The position numbers were made by a program, and so were the translations under genes. Below the pieces are notes generated by a model. The model was given only the letters and a program-made list of their open reading frames with translations. It was not told the origin of the DNA and searched no databases. From the NCBI GenBank assembly GCA_965153455.1, contig OZ234499.1:8738271-8802270 (forward strand): a DNA stretch of 64,000 bases, in the 5' to 3' direction. Of the stretch, positions 9,990 through 20,923 are shown one piece after another. The first letter of the stretch is position 1; the number at the start of each line of letters is the position of its first letter. The stretch is from Sphagnum compactum (taxonomy: Eukaryota; Bryophyta; Sphagnopsida; Sphagnales).

Positions 9990-10480
9990 AATGGACATTC
10001 ATTGATCTTATGTCCAATCTAATGGCAATATGTGCAATGTGGAGAATTTGGTCTTGGAACTATGTTTACACTATAAATTCTTCTACTCCAATCCCTTGGA
10101 ACTCCACTAATAATGTTTCCATTATATTGATTAATTTTGAGTTCACTATACGTCACTCTTACAGCCATAGGAACACCTTCAGAAACTATTGGTTCTGCTT
10201 TTAATAAGACTACAGTTTCTTGTCTAGTTGCAAGTACCAGTTCAACTCCTTTGGATATTTTGATACCTTGAGTTGCGACTTCTCACTCAACAACATAGTG
10301 AATCGGAGGTTCAAAATTTTAAGCTCTTTGTTCAAACTCTTCATTCTCTTGGCCTTTTCGATAATAAGGAAATGAAGTAGATTTGTACCTTGGTACCAAT
10401 TCCTCCCTTTTTGACTTATTGAATATCTATTGTTCTTCTTGAATCAGAGCATCAGAGTCATGTTGTTACATCAAATCTGT
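9990..10480 (-). pseudogene. Gypsy gag N-terminal region with zinc knuckle, decayed
   Basis: One minus-strand frame stays mostly open from about 10,390 to 9,940. It contains EELVPRYKSTSFPYYRKGQE, later IISGVPRDWSRRIYSVNIVP, then CTYCH-stop-IGHKINEC at about 10,040. The last is a CX2CX4HX4C zinc knuckle with one stop inside it. The region continues as gag-like sequence toward 9,640. A zinc knuckle N-terminal to the capsid domain is unusual; it might come from an extra upstream ORF or from a second nested element. Confidence 0.5.
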
Positions 10481-10849
10481 TGATTTTAGCATAGCGTTTT
10501 GTCGAGGTTCAAATCTTCGACTCCATGTAAACTCAACCTGTGAGTTTGCATTTTCAATTCGACATTTTACTCTCCTAAAGTTTTGTTATAGACTATTGGT
10601 GCGCCTTTGTGCTTCACCAATTTGACCTTCACGAGGAATAATTGGTGCTACTTGAGGCGTTATGTGGCCTGTAAGTCTCTCTTCTATCCATGAATGTCTT
10701 TATTCTATTTGAAAAACTCTTTAGGTGTTTCAAATTATTGATCTACCTAATTTGCACTCAAATTGTTGCTAATGGCAACACCATTTTCCACTTGTTCATG
10801 TAATGCAACCTAATCTAATTGTCTTTTCAGACTTCTAGTTACAATTCTA

Positions 10850-11406
10850 TTTTCCATCTCTCCACATCCTAATTCAAATCTAAACAAACTTCTAGATTAG
10901 AATAAAATCCTCATAGTTATCTACTTTGCTTAAATCTATTTCCTGAACAAAAAATAATGATCAAGATTTTGAAAAAATGCAGAAAACAAAATTGAAGTTC
11001 ACTATTTATATTTGAAAAGAAATTTTTTAACAACAAGACACAAACAACATTTTGAAATTCACTTTGAATTCATACCTTAGGATGGTCGCCAAATGGTAAA
11101 TATAAAATTTCTAACCCTATATTCTGGTCTAAAATCTAGACTGAAATATAATAAAACTAATACTAACAAAGTATGTTCATTCATATCTAATTAGAACTAG
11201 TTTCAAAATTAAAATCCAATAATGAAAGTATGATTAAAAACATCAAAATAACAACTTAACTATGGAAACAAAGCTTTTCCAAAAATCAAAACAATTTTTT
11301 TTCATATTCCATTAAAGCTCCATGTTCTACAATGATACAATGGTCCTCATTTCTTTTTCTTCTCTAAATATATACTTTAAAAAAAAAAACAGTCCTATGT
11401 TATATT
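10850..11406. other. AT-rich stretch, possible gypsy LTR remnant
   Basis: No coding signal. 11081-11095 on the minus strand reads CATTTGGCGACCATC, which resembles primer sites of some plant gypsy elements (TTTGGCGACCA type). If so, 11096-11406 would be the inner part of the 5' LTR of the decayed gypsy element. Poly-A at 11378-11390. Confidence 0.3.
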
Positions 11407-11880
11407 TATTGGAAATAACTTGAAAACAAGCAAGAAATGTAACACTCAAGGTTCATGAAATGGAACAATTGTATTAACCAACAAGAACAATACAAAGGTT
11501 GTATGCTTTCAAATGATCCAATCACAAAACTATGGCTTGCAACAACTAACAAAGCATGAAGGTTCTATGTGCACTAAAAACCATGAAAGGAAAGAATGAA
11601 AGACAACTCAAAACCACACCATTATATACTATCTCCTAACCCTAAAGTAGCCGCCACTTAACCCTAACCTAGCTGCCGCCAAACCCTAACCCTAGCCGCC
11701 ACCAAACCCTAACCCTAGCCGCCACAAAACCCTAACCCTAGCCGCCGCCAAACCCTAAGTAGTCTCCACTTCTAAACCCTAACCTAACTACTACAAGGAT
11801 GTGAATACTATTCATCCTTTTGATGAATGTTTAACACATTCATCAATATTGGGAATTAGAAACGAATAGTATTTCTAACA
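11407..11880 (-). repeat. TB-family LTR, lone copy
   Basis: Plus strand TATTGGAAAT to TTCTAACA, complete at both ends, with telobox array and TATA region. No primer site adjoins it. The flanking five bases differ (ATATT left, ACCCT right), so it is not a clean solo LTR from a single insertion. Closest relative in the window is the LTR at 2657-3107. Confidence 0.85.
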
Positions 11881-12018
11881 ACCCTAATCTTAATCCTAAA
11901 AACCTAAGGAAGGGAAACCCTAATCCTAACCCTAGAAACCCAAGGAAGGAAATAAAATCATTTTCTGAAACAAATCATTTATGAAACCCCAAGAAGACAT
12001 TGAATGTTGCCTTGAGAG

Positions 12019-13058
12019 ATGGTAGACGGTCTTTCTCAAAGTGCAATTGAAAAATTAAACAAGAACAATTTTCAAATGTGGAAATTTAGGATTATGATTT
12101 TTTTCATGGGGAAAGGTTATTGGGATTCATAACTGGTGATGAGAAAGAACCTCCTCTCCTATAAAACCCCACATAACAACAAATTCAAACCAATAAAAAC
12201 TTGGCATGAAAAAATAAAGAAAGTTTTGTATTAGCTTTCTATGAATGTGTTTCATTCCATGATTATACATATTCAAGATACAAAATCACCCAAGCAAGCT
12301 TGGGATACATTGGCGAAGATGTATAACACCAATACACAAGCGTGGAAAATACAGCTTAAGCAAGAGTTGCATAATCTACAGAAAAACAAAATGAACATTA
12401 GTGACTATTCCACAAAGGTGAAGAACCTGGCAGATGTTCTTACATCTATAAGAGCCCCTATAGATGATGAAGATTTAGTGGTCGTGACCTTGAATGGATT
12501 TGGAAAAGACTATAGCCAGTTTCATACTTTAATTACAGTTCGAGAAACATTTCCTGATTTCCAAGACTTAATAACACTCCTTATAAGTGAAGAGACGAGA
12601 ATTGTTGGTATTTCATCCAATGGAAGATCACAAGAAAATGTTTTTTACTCAAATACTAATAGAGGTAGAAGTAAAGGTGGTAAAACCTCAATTTCAAGGT
12701 CGACACGGAAACTTGCACGGTGGACATCATCAACATGAAAATCAATTTCATGGAGGTGGACAAGGAAATCTTAGGAAGAGGAAGTCATGGAGGTCATGGT
12801 GGAAGTCATCTAAGTCAACAACCAAATAGTGACTCAACTTGCTACTATTGTAAGAAACCTAGGCACATGGCAAAAAAGTGTTATCAAAAGGAGCATGATG
12901 CACAAAATGGAAAGATGCAACAAGGGAATTATGCATCAACTAGCAATCAAGGTGATGAGCAACTATTTGTGATGTACCACATGGCAAATTCAATCATAGG
13001 AGGTGTATTGAAGTCACATCTCGTGCTTCTAAGAGTGCAAAAGAGTGTGAGGGAATGA
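12019..13058 (+). pseudogene. Copia gag of a second family, decayed
   Basis: Starts at ATG 12019 (MVDGLSQSAIEKLNKNNFQ, then MWKF) and has two stops before a long open part (12241-12738) with KQAWDTLAKMYNTNTQAWK and LKQELHNLQKNKMNISDYS. This is the UBN2/gag-polypeptide family of plant copia elements. A frameshift near 12,730 moves it to another frame carrying the zinc knuckle CYYCKKPRHMAKKC (about 12,840-12,880). It differs strongly from the TB gag. Protease and later domains are absent; at about 13,040-13,060 it runs into minus-strand copia sequence. Confidence 0.8.
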
Positions 13059-13447
13059 ACCTTCACACCCCCAAGTGAACTCCCATTGACATCCTTAACA
13101 AGTTCATCATCATTAACGACTTCATCCACAACAACGTGTTCTACTTGGTTTGAAGGGGGTCTATTATCATGAACACCTTTAACTTCTTTCGTCCCTTTAA
13201 GGAACACAACATTTCAACTTTTAATGCTCCTTTTGGTTTTTACACACATCAAACAATATGTTTTTTTCCTTCACAATACCCTAAAAACACACAAGGTATG
13301 GATTTGGACTCTAGTTTGTTTTTTTTTTCATCAGGAATGTGCGCAAATGTTTTGCAACCAAAAACTCTCAAATGAGATACATTGGGCTTTCTACCGGTCC
13401 ATGTTTCTTGCACGGTCTTTGAATTAAGAACTTTAGTTGGGCATCAA
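13059..13447 (-). pseudogene. TB-related copia fragment (integrase-RT linker)
   Basis: Minus strand shows the linker block of TB-like pol: TYCLMCVKTKRSIKS, then NVVFLKGTKEVKGVHDN (B has RDVVFIERSKEIGGVPH). Upstream parts (KPDVSHLRVFGCK-like) are readable only with stops. The sequence is more diverged than any complete TB element here. It is the target into which element A inserted at 13448. Confidence 0.65.
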
Positions 13448-13920
13448 TGTTAGAAATACTATTCGTTTCTAATTCCCAATGTTGATGAATGTGTTAAACA
13501 TTCATCAAAAGGATGAATAGTATACACATCCTTGTAGTTGTTAGGTTAGGGTTTAGAAGTGGAGACTACTTAGGGTTTGGCGGCGGCTAGGGTTAGGGTT
13601 AGGTGGCGGCTAGGTTTAGGGTTTGGTGGCGGCTAGGGTTAAGGTTTGGTGGCGGCTAGGTCAGGGTTAAATGGCGGCTACTTCAGGGTTAGGAGATAAA
13701 ATATAATGGAGTGGTTTTGAATTGTCTTTCATTCTTTCCTTTCATGGTTGTTGAGTGCACATAGAACCTTCAAGCTTTGTTAGTTGTTGCAAGCCATAGT
13801 TTTATGATTGTAACATTTGAAGCATACAACCTTTGTAATCTTCTTTTAGTTAATACAATTGTTCCATTTCATGAACCTTGAGTGTTGCATTTCTTGCTTG
13901 TTTTCAAGTTGTTTCCAATA
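13448..13920 (+). repeat. TB-family LTR, 5' LTR of element A
   Basis: TGTTAGAAATACTATTCG to GTTTCCAATA; primer site at 13921-13933. It belongs to the sequence class with GGTCAGGGTTAAATGGCGGC and CTTCAGGG before the TATA region, the same class as the 3' LTR of J (28344-28833). TATA-like AAAATATAATGG near 13,696. Confidence 0.9.
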
Positions 13921-13933
13921 GGTTATGGGCCCA
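13921..13933 (+). other. Primer binding site, half-tRNA-iMet type (A)
   Basis: GGTTATGGGCCCA directly after the 5' LTR of A. Confidence 0.85.
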
Positions 13934-14590
13934 TACCAAGTTAGAGAAAGGACATTGTGTTAGAACAAGAAGAAGTGAAAGGTTTGAGCTTGTATTGCAT
14001 AGGAAAAAGGAGAGAATCCTTTTGAGACAACGTTCTTAGTTTGCAAAGGGAGAGAGAATTCATTTCCAAGTGGTGCCATACAAGGAGCTTGCAACTTTTC
14101 CAAGTGAGTGGGAGGTGTGGAAGAGACTTCTTCAAAGTGTTGTAAGTTCTTAAGTGTGGAAGAGTGTTCTTCAAGTCTTTAAGTTTCAAGTTTGAAGCTC
14201 AAAAGTGTGAAAGAGAGTTCTTCAAGTTTTTGAGGTTTCCAACATTGAAGTTTGAGGTGTAAGAGAAGTTTTTCAAGTTTCTTGTAAGGTTTTTAGGAAA
14301 CTTGTTTCGTTTAAGTTTTTTGAAAGTGTTTGCTTGTACAACATAGAAAGGGAGAATCCTTTTGAGGGAAGGCTTTTAGTTTGCAACGTTGCAAAGAGAA
14401 TAGTCTTACAAGTGAGTGAGAGGTGTGGAAGAGATTTCTTCAAGGTGTTGTAAGTTTTTCAAGTGTGAAAAACTTGTTTTTGAAAGTATCAAGGTTTTCC
14501 AAGTGAAAGTGTTTGGAAGATAGTTCTTTTAGTTGTTCAAAACTTCAACTTTCAAGTTTGAGAGTGTTTGTTGTAGCATTTGTGTTCAAA

Positions 14591-15857
14591 ATGTCTTCTT
14601 TTCAAATGGAGTCCTTGAAAGTCATGGAGAAGTTTGATGGTGGCAACTTTCACCTTTGGAAGTTCAAAATGCGCATGATGCTTTCCAAACATGGGCTTTG
14701 GAAATTTGTTGATGGGAGTGCCACCTTGCCAAGTGAAGAAGTTGCAAGGGCCGATTACAACGAAAAAGAGACCAAGGCTTTTGCATTGCTTTGCGAACAT
14801 CTCACGGATGCCCAACTTGCACACATTCAATATTGTGACAATGTGAGAAGTGCGTGGGAGGCTCTTTGTGGTGTGCATGAAGCTAAGACCATTGGCAACA
14901 AGTTGTTCCTTCGAAGGAGATTCTTCACCATCAAAATGCAAGAAGGAGATGACATGCTTGTGCACATCAACACGTATAATTGGATTGTGGATTCGGGTGC
15001 AACGCAACACATGACATTCGAACAAGAATGGTTTACCACGTACGAGCGCATTTCCCCAAGGAGGGTGTTCATGGGCGACGACACCGTTTTGGAGGCCATT
15101 GGCAAGGGGGGCATCAAAGCCACATTGCAAGTGGGAGGCCAATTGACACACACAACCATCACCCAAGTTCTTCATGTTCCAAAAATGAAGAATAATCTCA
15201 TTTCGGTGAGCAAACTCATTTCGGAAGGTTTCAAAGTGGAGTTTGACAAGGATGGTTGTAAGGTCAACGATGCTCGAGGAGTTGTTGTGGCGCAAGCACG
15301 AAGGGACAAGAACTTGTACCTTCTTAATGTGAAGGTGCGTAAGGACATGGCACACATTGCAAATTCTTTGGAGGAAAGTGCGATGCTTTGGCATGAAAGA
15401 CTTGGCCATCTCAACATGGCAAGCCTTAAGGAGTTAGATGCCATGGTGGATGGCATGAATTTGAAAGAAGTGCCGTTGCATCACATTTGTGAAGGATGCG
15501 TCAAAAGCAAACATCAAAGAACATCATTTCCCAAGGACGGAGCAACAAGGGCTTCACAACTTTTGGAGATTGTGCACACTGATGTGTGCGGGCCAATGAA
15601 GACTACATCCCATGGTGGAGCGCGATACTTTCTCACCTTCATTGACGATTTCTCAAGGAAAACTCATGTCTATCTTTTGAAGGCCAAAGGAGAAGCGTTT
15701 GAAAAGTTCAAACAATACAAGGCCTTGGTGGAGAACGAAATTGGTCACAAAATCAAAGTGCTGCGTTCCGACAACGGAGGAGAATTTGTGTCTAAGAAAT
15801 TTGACGCATTTCTTGCGGAATGTGGAATTCAATGACAAACAAGTGCGCCCTATTCCC
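14591..15857 (+). pseudogene. Copia gag-protease-integrase, internally deleted and truncated (A)
   Basis: The start is ATG 14591 (MSSFQMESLKVMEKFD), as in the other family members; the upstream codons in frame have no ATG. Gag is read for about 127 codons and then joins in frame to the protease (WIVDSGATQHM at about 14,986). This removes the rest of gag and the zinc knuckle. The breakpoint carries CACG, present at both parental ends. Protease, the integrase zinc domain (HERLGHLN, CEGCVKSKH) and two core aspartates (HTDVCG, SDNGGEF) follow. A CGA-to-TGA change ends the frame at 15833-15835. The element stops at 15857 against an LTR of B; RT and RNase H are missing. Confidence 0.9.
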
Positions 15858-16330
15858 TATTGAAAACAACTTGAAAACAAGCAGGAAATGCAACACTCAA
15901 GGTTCATGAAATGGAACAATTGTATTAACTAAAAGAAGATTACAAAGGTTGTATGCTTCAAATGCTACAATCATAAAACTATGGCTTGCAACAACTAACA
16001 AAGCTTGAAGGTTCTATGTGCACTCAACAACCATGAAAGGAAAGAATGAAAGACAATTCAAAATCACTCCATTATATACTATCTCCTAACCCTGAAGTAG
16101 CCGCCACTTAACACTGACCTAGCCGCCACCAAACCCTAACCCTAGCCGCCACCAAACCCTAAACCTAGCCGCCGCCTAACCCTAACCCTAGCCGCCGCCA
16201 AACCCTAAGTAGACTCCACTTCTGAATCCTAACCTAACAACTACAAGGATGTGTATACTATTCATCCTATTTATGAATGTTTAACACATTCATCCACATT
16301 GGGAATTCGAAACGAATAGTATTTCTAACA
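15858..16330 (-). repeat. TB-family LTR, 3' LTR of element B
   Basis: Plus strand TATTGAAAAC to TTCTAACA, followed by CTCCCACTC, the complement of the polypurine tract GAGTGGGAG. Its variants (CATCCTATTTATGAATG, AGTAGACTCCACTTCTGAATCC) match the LTR at 118-590. They do not match B's own 5' LTR at 20924-21413. Confidence 0.9.
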
Positions 16331-16338
16331 CTCCCACT

Positions 16339-19300
16339 CTATGAAGTTTCTAATCCGAACATGTTTATCAACTTATGATGTCGTTCTTTAGATAATGCCT
16401 TAGTAAGGACATCCGCCACCATGTGTTCCGTTGGACAATATTCAAATCCAACTTCTCCATTTTCAACTCGTTCTCGAACAAAATGATGTTGTACATCAAT
16501 GTGTTTTGTTCGTGCATGGTGAGTGGGATTCTTGGTCAATGATATCGCACCTTGATTGTCGCATCGAATCACCATCATTTTCTTCTCCTCCATGTATCCC
16601 AAATCCATCATCAATTTTGTTATCCATACGGCTTCTTTTGTGGCTTGCGTGTTCGCCATGTATTCCGCCTCCGTGGTGGACAATGCTATTGTGGGTTGTC
16701 GTTTGCTACTCCAAGAAATCGCTCCACCTCCAATCATGAAAACAAACCCTGTGGTGGACCTCCTATCTTCAAGATCACCACCCCAATCCGCATCACAATA
16801 TCCAAGAACTTCCTTGGATGGTGTTCCACCAAATTGTAATTTCATTTGCAATGTACCTTGCAAATATCGAAAGATTCGTTTGACGGCCATCCAATGCTCC
16901 ATGTTAGGGTTCGCCATGTGTTGACTCAACACGCTTATTGGGTATGCCAAGTCGGGTCGTGTGCACAACATGGCATACATCAAAGACCCAACCGCTTGTT
17001 GATATGGAAATCCCTTTGATTCATCATTTCCATTCACATTCCTTTGTAACTTCACCTTGGGATCCAATGGAACTCCAATGGGCTTACATTCTTCCATTCG
17101 AAACCGCTTCAATATTTCCTTGAGGTATTTGATTTGGTTGATGCGTAGGAGTCTTTCATCACGATTCCTTTCCACCTCCATCCCCAAAAAGAAATGCAAC
17201 TCCCCGAGGTCCTTCATTTCAAACTTTTGACTCAATTCCTCTTTGATTTGTAAAAGTTTGTTTTGATCGTTGCACACCAAAATGAGGTCGTCCACATAGA
17301 CCACAATGAAAAACTTCACATCTCCCACTTGTGCAACGTACACACTAGGATCCGCCTCACTCTTGATAAATTCAATGCTTTTGAGAAACGCATCTAACTT
17401 TTGATTCCATGCCCTCGGAGATTGTTTCAAACCATACAAGGACTTCTGAAGCTTACACACGAGATGTTCACCTCCTTGGTGCACGAACCCTTGAGGTTGC
17501 TCCATGTAAATCTCCTCTTCAAGCTCGCCATTGAGAAATGCGGTTTTCACGTCCATTTGATGGATCTCCATGTCTTCCAAGGCCGCCAATGCAAGAATAC
17601 AACGAATAGATGCAAATTTTGCGACCGGCGCAAAAGTTTCGTTGTAATCCACTCCGTAGGTTTGAGTAAAACCTCTTGCTACTAATCTAGCCTTGTAGCG
17701 TTCCACTTCCCCATTTGCGCCTTGTTTGATTTTGAACACCCATTTGCAAGAAACGGGTTTCCTACCGGCGGGAAGTGGTACCAAAGTCCATGTGTTGTTT
17801 GTCATGAGGGAATCATATTCTTCTCGCATCGCACACTCCCACTCCTTGGAATTTTCACATGTCAATGCTTCTTCAATATTTTGGGGCTCCTCCAAAAATG
17901 CAACGGTGGCGCGCTCCACCTCTTTGGTAGCAATCCACCAATCCCGAGGCCATTCCCTTCGTTGCCTTTGAGGTCTTTCCCTCGCAATATCTTGTGAAGG
18001 TTCACAAGATGGGTTGTCATTGGAAACAACAAATTCCTCTTCCGATGAAGAACTTGGTGTGGATTCACTTTGCACACCTTCCATTCTTGTTTCACTCAAA
18101 GGTCTATCTTGACTAAAGGCCAATGGTTCTTCTCCCTCAACTTCTTCATGCACAACTACATTTTCTTCTTTCTCAAGATGAGGTACACCACCTATTTCCT
18201 TTGACCTTTCAATGAACACAACATCTCTACTTTTGATGATTCTCTTGGTTTTCACACACATCAAGCGATACGCTTTGGTGCCTTCGTAATATCCTAAAAA
18301 CACACAAGGCATGGACTTGGACTCTAATTTGGTCCTCTTCTCATCGGGGACATGTGCAAAGGCCTTACAACCAAAAACTCTCAAATGGGACACATCGAGT
18401 TTCCTACCACTCCACGCTTCTTGAGGGGTCTTGGAATCAAGAGCCTTGGTTGGACATCGATTTTTGATGTACACCGCCGTGTTCACCGCTTCGCCCCAAA
18501 ATTCAAGTTCCAACCCTTGTGCAAGAATCATGCTTCTTGCACATTCCATGATGGTTCTATTGGCACGTTCCGCAACACCGTTTTGTTGTGGGGAATAGGG
18601 CGCACTTGTTTGTCGTTGAATTCCACATTCCGCAAGAAATGCGTCAAATTTTTTAGACACAAATTCTCCTCCGTTGTCGGAACGCAGCACTTTGATTTTG
18701 TGACCAATTTCGTTCGCCACCAAGGCCTTGTATTGTTTGAACTTTTCAAACGCTTCTCCTTTGGCCTTCAAAAGATAGACATGAGTTTTCCTTGAGAAAT
18801 CGTCAATGAAAGTGAGAAAGTATCGCGCTCCACCATGGGATGTAGTCTTCATTGGCCCGCACACATCGGTGTGCACAATCTCCAAAAGTTGTGAAGCCCT
18901 CGTTGCTCCGTCCTTGGGAAATGATGTTCTTTGATGTTTGCCTTTGACGCATCCTTCACAAATGTGATGCAACGGCACTTCTTTCAAATTCATGCCATCC
19001 ACCATGGCATCTAACTCCTTAAGGCTTGCCATGTTGAGATGGCCAAGTCTTTCATGCCAAAGCATCGCACTTTCCTCCAAAGAATTTGCAATGTGTGCCA
19101 TGTCCTTACGCACCTTCACATTAAGAAGGTACAAGTTCTTGTCCCTTCGTGCTTGCGTCACAACAACTCCTCGAGCATCGTTGACCTTACAACCATCCTT
19201 GTCAAACTCCACTTTGAAACCTTCCGAAATGAGTTTGCTCACCGAAATGAGATTATTCTTCATTTTTGGAACATGAAGAACTTGGGTGATGGTTGTGTGT

Positions 19301-20253
19301 GTCAATTGGCCTCCCACTTGCAATGTGGCTTTGATGCTCCCCTTGCCAATGGCCTTCAAAACGGTGTCATCGCCCATGAACACCCTCCTTGGGGAAATGC
19401 GCTCGTACGTGGTAAACCATTCTTGTTCGAATGTCATGTGTTGCGTTGCACCCGAATCGACAATCCAATCATTCGTGGTATGATCATTGGCACTCAATGC
19501 CGCAACAAACATTTGTTCGTGATCTTCACAAGCTTGATTAACTTTTTCTTTTTCATCATTTTTCTTCTTCAAACAATTTCTCACAAAATGTCCGGGTTTC
19601 TTACAATAAAAGCAAAGCTTCTCATTTGGCTTGTGAGTTTTGTTCACTAATGCGGTAGTCTCGGAATTCTCACATTCTTTTCTTTTCGACACTTCGTGAA
19701 GCAACCTTGCTACAACGAATTGAAGGTCTACATCTTTCGTGGACATGGACTCCAAGCTTGTGACTAAGTTATCAAAGGATGGAGGAAGGCTCATGAGGAG
19801 TACCATGTAAACATCTTCATCCGTAATGTTCACCTCGATGGAACGTAGTTGGTCCGCAAGGGCTTTCACCGTGTTGATGTGCACAAGCATGTCATCTCCT
19901 TCTTGCATTTTGATGGTGAAGAATCTCCTTCGAAGGAACAACTTGTTGCCAATGGTCTTAGCTTCATGCACACCACAAAGAGCCTCCCACACACTTCTCA
20001 CATTGTCACAATATTGAATGTGTGCAAGTTGGGCATCCGTGAGATGTTCGCAAAGCAATGCAAAAGCCTTGGTCTCTTTTTCGTTGTAATCGGCCCTTGC
20101 AACTTCTTCACTTGGCAAGGTGGCATTCCCATCAACAAATTTCCAAAGCCCATGTTTGGAAAGCATCATGCGCATTTTGAACTTCCAAAGGTGAAAGTTG
20201 CCACCATCAAACTTCTCCATGACTTTCAAGGACTCCATTTGAAAAGAAGACAT
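16339..20253 (-). CDS. Intact Ty1/copia gag-pol polyprotein (B)
   Basis: A single open frame of about 1304 codons from ATG 20253 (MSSFQMESLKVMEKFD) to TAG 16339-16341. It encodes the capsid and all enzymes of a copia retrotransposon. Domain order: UBN2-type gag, zinc knuckle CFYCKKPGHFVRNC (near residue 214), protease WIVDSGATQHM (near 265), integrase with H-H-C-C zinc site and D, D35, E core (HTDVCG, SDNGGEF, NGVAERANR), RT with YVDD, and RNase H ([16 protein letters not shown]), ending GLETS. No stop or frameshift is present. An in-frame extension upstream of the ATG lacks another ATG. B has leader, primer site and both LTRs, but the LTRs belong to different classes and no target duplication is seen, so the unit may be a recombinant. 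Confidence 0.95.
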   Translation of the reverse strand: MSSFQMESLKVMEKFDGGNFHLWKFKMRMMLSKHGLWKFVDGNATLPSEEVARADYNEKETKAFALLCEHLTDAQLAHIQYCDNVRSVWEALCGVHEAKTIGNKLFLRRRFFTIKMQEGDDMLVHINTVKALADQLRSIEVNITDEDVYMVLLMSLPPSFDNLVTSLESMSTKDVDLQFVVARLLHEVSKRKECENSETTALVNKTHKPNEKLCFYCKKPGHFVRNCLKKKNDEKEKVNQACEDHEQMFVAALSANDHTTNDWIVDSGATQHMTFEQEWFTTYERISPRRVFMGDDTVLKAIGKGSIKATLQVGGQLTHTTITQVLHVPKMKNNLISVSKLISEGFKVEFDKDGCKVNDARGVVVTQARRDKNLYLLNVKVRKDMAHIANSLEESAMLWHERLGHLNMASLKELDAMVDGMNLKEVPLHHICEGCVKGKHQRTSFPKDGATRASQLLEIVHTDVCGPMKTTSHGGARYFLTFIDDFSRKTHVYLLKAKGEAFEKFKQYKALVANEIGHKIKVLRSDNGGEFVSKKFDAFLAECGIQRQTSAPYSPQQNGVAERANRTIMECARSMILAQGLELEFWGEAVNTAVYIKNRCPTKALDSKTPQEAWSGRKLDVSHLRVFGCKAFAHVPDEKRTKLESKSMPCVFLGYYEGTKAYRLMCVKTKRIIKSRDVVFIERSKEIGGVPHLEKEENVVVHEEVEGEEPLAFSQDRPLSETRMEGVQSESTPSSSSEEEFVVSNDNPSCEPSQDIARERPQRQRREWPRDWWIATKEVERATVAFLEEPQNIEEALTCENSKEWECAMREEYDSLMTNNTWTLVPLPAGRKPVSCKWVFKIKQGANGEVERYKARLVARGFTQTYGVDYNETFAPVAKFASIRCILALAALEDMEIHQMDVKTAFLNGELEEEIYMEQPQGFVHQGGEHLVCKLQKSLYGLKQSPRAWNQKLDAFLKSIEFIKSEADPSVYVAQVGDVKFFIVVYVDDLILVCNDQNKLLQIKEELSQKFEMKDLGELHFFLGMEVERNRDERLLRINQIKYLKEILKRFRMEECKPIGVPLDPKVKLQRNVNGNDESKGFPYQQAVGSLMYAMLCTRPDLAYPISVLSQHMANPNMEHWMAVKRIFRYLQGTLQMKLQFGGTPSKEVLGYCDADWGGDLEDRRSTTGFVFMIGGGAISWSSKRQPTIALSTTEAEYMANTQATKEAVWITKLMMDLGYMEEKKMMVIRCDNQGAISLTKNPTHHARTKHIDVQHHFVRERVENGEVGFEYCPTEHMVADVLTKALSKERHHKLINMFGLETS

Positions 20254-20910
20254 TTTGAACACAAATGCTACATCAAACACTCTCAAACTTGAAAGTTGAA
20301 GTTTTCAACAACTAAAAGAACTATCTTCCAAACACTTTCACTTGGAAAACCTTGATACTTTCAAAAACAAGTTTTTCACACTTGAAAAACTTACAACACC
20401 TTGAAGAAATCTCTTCCACACCTCTCACTCACTTGTAAGACTATTCTCTTTGCAACGTTGCAAACTAAAAGCCTTCCCTCAAAAGGATTCTCCCTTTCAA
20501 TGTTGTACAAGCAAACACTTTCAAAAAACTTAAACGAAACAAGTTTCCTAAAAACCTTACAAGAAACTTGAAAAACTTCTCTTACACCTCAAACTTCAAT
20601 GTTGGAAACCTCAAAAACTTGAAGAACTCTCTTTCACACTTTTGAACTTCAAACTTGAAACGTAAAGACTTGAAGAACACTCTTCCACACTTAAGAACTT
20701 ACAACACTTTGAAGAAGTCTCTTCCACACCTCCCACTCACTTGGAAAAGTTGCAAGCTCCTTGTATGCCACCACTTGGAAATGAACTCTCTCTCCCTTTG
20801 CAAACTAAGAACCTTGTCTCAAAAGGATTCTCTCCTTTTTCCTATGCAATACAAGCTCAAACCTTTCACTACTTCTTGTTCTAACACAATGTCCTTTCTC
20901 TTGCTTGGTG
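20254..20910 (-). promoter_or_regulatory. 5' untranslated leader of B
   Basis: About 650 bp between primer site and gag ATG, low in ATG codons and rich in GTGTGGAAGAG / TTCTTCAAG motifs on the sense strand. The same leader is found in A, C, D and J with few changes. Confidence 0.7.
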
Positions 20911-20923
20911 TGGGCCCATAACA
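20911..20923 (-). other. Primer binding site, one-base variant (B)
   Basis: Plus strand TGGGCCCATAACA; the family site is TGGGCCCATAACC. The changed base lies next to the LTR, where the primer 3' end would sit, so priming by the half-tRNA may be weakened. Confidence 0.75.

Larger units (their letters stand above)
5091..10850 (-). mobile_element. Decayed Ty3/gypsy retrotransposon, minus strand
   Basis: Reading down the minus strand the order is a gag N-region with zinc knuckle (about 10.5-9.99 kb), gag capsid (9.5-9.15), a second zinc-knuckle-like site (about 8.65), protease (7.9-7.4), RT (7.0-6.35), RNase H (6.3-5.66) and integrase N-terminus (5.65-5.40). That is the Ty3/gypsy order. Every part carries stops and frameshifts, and the region is clearly more AT-rich than the TB elements, so it is old. 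The ends were not found. Confidence 0.75.

Noticed and set aside
11407-11880. Clean solo LTR with target duplication
   Set aside because: Both LTR ends are complete but the five flanking bases on each side differ.
13040-13095. Gypsy LTR trace (GTGTGAGGGAATGAACC...) at the junction of two copia fragments
   Set aside because: It resembles the gypsy LTR near 29,108-29,165, but the same bases also read as the TB linker on the minus strand; too short to decide.
14552-15409. Long minus-strand open frame opposite A's gag-integrase, with similar frames opposite B, J, D and E
   Set aside because: It is a codon-bias shadow: the frame recurs only where the sense polyprotein lies, contains no known domain and breaks at indels.
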